7,506 nt of DNA from Thiohalobacter sp. (GTDB taxonomy: Bacteria; Pseudomonadota; Gammaproteobacteria; DSM-19610). The stretch's first letter is position 1, and every line of letters begins with the position of its first letter. The notes under the pieces were generated by a model. It was given only the letters and a program-made list of their open reading frames with translations. It was not told the DNA's origin and did no database searches. The position numbers and the translations under genes are program-made. The stretch is from NCBI GenBank assembly GCA_027080445.1, contig JALWRY010000144.1, positions 1 through 7,506 of the forward strand, in the 5' to 3' direction. This document shows, piece after piece, positions 6,111 through 7,506 of this stretch.

Positions 6111-6194
6111 GTCATTGCGAGCAAGGCGCGGCAATCTATTCAATTATAATCAATTAGTTAGCGATTGCTTCGTGGCTACGCGCCGCGCAATGAC
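6111..6194. repeat. Palindromic dispersed repeat (GTCATTGCG...CGCAATGAC type)
   Basis: An 84-bp imperfect palindrome starts with GTCATTGCG and ends with its exact inverse CGCAATGAC. Inner blocks GCAATC (6131-6136) and GATTGC (6163-6168) also pair. The 26-bp centre is AT-rich and contains a TATAAT at 6145-6150. From general knowledge, this sequence type is one of the most common intergenic dispersed repeats of proteobacterial genomes (REP/MITE-like). It encodes no transposase, and no clear target-site duplication could be recognised. It lies between the rrtA terminator and the motA-like gene. Small ORFs running through it are artefacts. Confidence 0.75.
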
Positions 6195-6261
6195 AAAGCC
6201 AGGAGCCTGAAAGCGGTTCGAAAATTGCACTATAACGGAACAAGTCTGCACGGAGTCCGTT

Positions 6262-7068
6262 ATGAAGCAATCTACACGCCTGATTTTGCTGTTTATCCCC
6301 ATCGCCATTGCGGCGGTATTGCTGGTTTCACCCGAGCACCTTGGCGCCTTCTTCAATCTGCCGGGACTGATCGTGGTCATTGGTGGCACCCTGGCGGCAA
6401 CTTTTCTCAGTCGACCGGCCAGCGAAGTGCTGGCGGTATTACGCAGTATTCCCACGCTGTTGCGTGAAGAACCACCCTCCACGGCGGAGCGTGATTTCGA
6501 CCAGTTGCTGCGCTTTGCCGGCCGTTACCGGGTAGCCAGCATACGCAATGCCGAACGCGAGATCGGCCGCATCGACAGCAGTTTCATGCGTGCCGGGCTG
6601 CAACAGGTCGTCGACCGCGCACCGGAACAGGAACTGGAAAAGTCACTGCGCTGGCGCCTGTCGACGGTATTGCGTCGTGAACAGGGTCGCATACAAATTA
6701 TCAACACCATGGCCATCTTCGCACCGGCCTTCGGCATGCTCGGCACCCTGTTCGGACTGGTGAACATGCTCTCCGGCCTGGGCAACAGCGGCCTGCAGGA
6801 GATCGGCGGCAGCATGGCCTTTGCCATGATCACCACGGTCTACGGGATCATCGCCTCCAACCTGTTGTTCAAGCCTCTGGCGATCAAACTGGAACGCCGC
6901 ACCAATCAGCGTTTGATGCAGATGAAAACGCTGATGGAAGGCATACTGATGATCTACCACAAACGCCACCCGGCGCAGATCCGCGATGTCCTCGCGTCGA
7001 TGCAACACACCAACATTGGCGCCACGCCGTCCGGCCATAACCCCGGCCTGACACTGGTTGGCGCCTGA
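6262..7068 (+). CDS. MotA/TolQ/ExbB-family proton-channel protein, MotA/PomA-like
   Basis: The 268-residue product has the four-helix layout of MotA. TM1 is at about 8-24. TM2 is at 34-51 with the hallmark IVVIGGTLAATFLS. A large cytoplasmic loop (52-146) is rich in Arg/Glu. TM3 lies in TMAIFAPAFGMLGTLFGLVNML (149-170), and TM4 in AMITTVYGIIASNLLFKPLAIKL (188-210). Both late segments match MotA closely, including the conserved prolines Pro155 and Pro205. With its MotB-like partner 6 bp downstream it should form an inner-membrane H+ or Na+ driven stator. No other flagellar or gliding genes are in view, so it may be a flagellar stator encoded alone or a non-flagellar paralogue. ATG 6262 has GGAG at 6252-6255. 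A TATAAC at 6231-6236 could be a -10, but no -35 supports it. Confidence 0.87.
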   Translation: MKQSTRLILLFIPIAIAAVLLVSPEHLGAFFNLPGLIVVIGGTLAATFLSRPASEVLAVLRSIPTLLREEPPSTAERDFDQLLRFAGRYRVASIRNAEREIGRIDSSFMRAGLQQVVDRAPEQELEKSLRWRLSTVLRREQGRIQIINTMAIFAPAFGMLGTLFGLVNMLSGLGNSGLQEIGGSMAFAMITTVYGIIASNLLFKPLAIKLERRTNQRLMQMKTLMEGILMIYHKRHPAQIRDVLASMQHTNIGATPSGHNPGLTLVGA

Positions 7069-7074
7069 TCGACC

Positions 7075-7506
7075 ATGTCCATCACCGCAACTTTCGGGGA
7101 AGGTGCATCGTCGGCAGACAACGCGGCGGAAGATCACTTCCCCTGGGACATTGAACCCGCACCTTCGGTGGTAGAAAACGACACCTGGCTGTTGAGCTTT
7201 ATTGATATTCTTACCCTGTTGCTGGCGCTGTTCGTGCTGTTGCTGGCGCAGGAATACCGCAATAATAAAACCTCGGACATCACGAAACCCAGGGAACCGG
7301 TCCATATCGCCATCACCACCGAGGCCTTGCCGGTCACCCCCCTGCCACGCCGCTTCTCCGCAATCCAGCTGCCGCCGTTGCCGCAGATTGCGGCAGCATT
7401 CCAGCCCGGGCCGAAACCTGTTGCCGCAAAAATTCTGGATTCCGGCCTACGCCGGAATGACGGTATACGCCGTGAGGATGGTAAAGAAAAGCATCAGGAA
7501 CATGCC
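7075..7506 (+). CDS. MotB-like stator partner, N-terminal part (cut by window end)
   Basis: The frame is open for 144 codons to the window edge. A 36-residue acidic cytoplasmic tail leads into DTWLLSFIDILTLLLALFVLLLA (36-58), a single transmembrane helix. Asp44 in SFIDILTLLL is at the position of the proton-carrying Asp of MotB. Residues 59-144 are a Pro-rich periplasmic linker. The peptidoglycan-binding OmpA-like domain expected further on is not reached, so whether it exists cannot be seen. The gene follows the motA-like stop by 6 bp and is probably translationally coupled; no good Shine-Dalgarno is visible. Oddity: linker residues 119-130 are translated from a dispersed palindromic repeat. 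The N-terminal tail is longer and more acidic than in typical flagellar MotB, which may suggest a specialised paralogue. Confidence 0.8.
   Translation, partial: MSITATFGEGASSADNAAEDHFPWDIEPAPSVVENDTWLLSFIDILTLLLALFVLLLAQEYRNNKTSDITKPREPVHIAITTEALPVTPLPRRFSAIQLPPLPQIAAAFQPGPKPVAAKILDSGLRRNDGIRREDGKEKHQEHA
7433..7465. repeat. Short palindromic dispersed repeat inside the MotB-like gene
   Basis: A perfect 8-bp inverted repeat, ATTCCGGC and GCCGGAAT around CTAC (7439-7458), is flanked by TTCTGG and GACGG. This matches the common proteobacterial repeat whose translation LDSGLRRND recurs in unrelated predicted proteins. Here it lies in frame in the periplasmic linker and does not interrupt the reading frame. 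Confidence 0.7.

Noticed and set aside
5774..6157. ORFs running from rrtA into the 6111-6194 repeat, and the opposing ORF from 6482
   Set aside because: They are out of frame with rrtA or the motA-like gene and their ends are translations of the dispersed repeat.

Overview
The window reads as chromosome of a gammaproteobacterium with moderately high GC. The left edge carries the conserved order mtaD (3' end), ubiG, mupP, known from Pseudomonas and relatives. UbiG and MupP resemble their gamma-proteobacterial counterparts closely. I cannot assign a genus. There is no CRISPR array, rRNA, tRNA, transposase or prophage gene.

Left part (1-2329, + strand): a tightly packed housekeeping run. It holds the end of an MtaD-type amidohydrolase, then UbiG (ubiquinone O-methylation), MupP (MurNAc-6-phosphate phosphatase of cell-wall recycling) and a rhomboid intramembrane protease whose start overlaps the mupP stop by four bases.

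Middle (2330-4601, + strand): an AT-rich 312-bp intergenic region with the best regulatory signal of the window. A 9/10 match to an FNR/ANR/DNR box lies exactly where a class II activator should sit relative to an extended -10. Downstream is a possible structured leader built from three copies of TTRACGCAA, able to form alternative hairpins. This region drives an exported monohaem c-type cytochrome fused to a predicted outer-membrane beta-barrel, resembling the Cyc2 family of extracellular electron-transfer cytochromes. After a long hairpin comes a periplasmic coiled-coil protein with a BamE/SmpA-OmlA-like C-terminal domain.

Right part (4605-7506): a GST-family protein on the - strand, convergent with the BamE-like gene by 3 bp. 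A rhombosortase-type rhomboid protease, probably serving GlyGly-CTERM proteins encoded elsewhere, ends at a good intrinsic terminator. After a palindromic dispersed repeat comes a MotA-like/MotB-like ion-channel gene pair. The MotB-like gene runs off the window and carries a second type of dispersed palindromic repeat in frame in its periplasmic linker.

The most interesting element is the apparently oxygen- or NO-responsive promoter and leader ahead of the Cyc2-like cytochrome-porin. The other genes are recognisable families with a few oddities.
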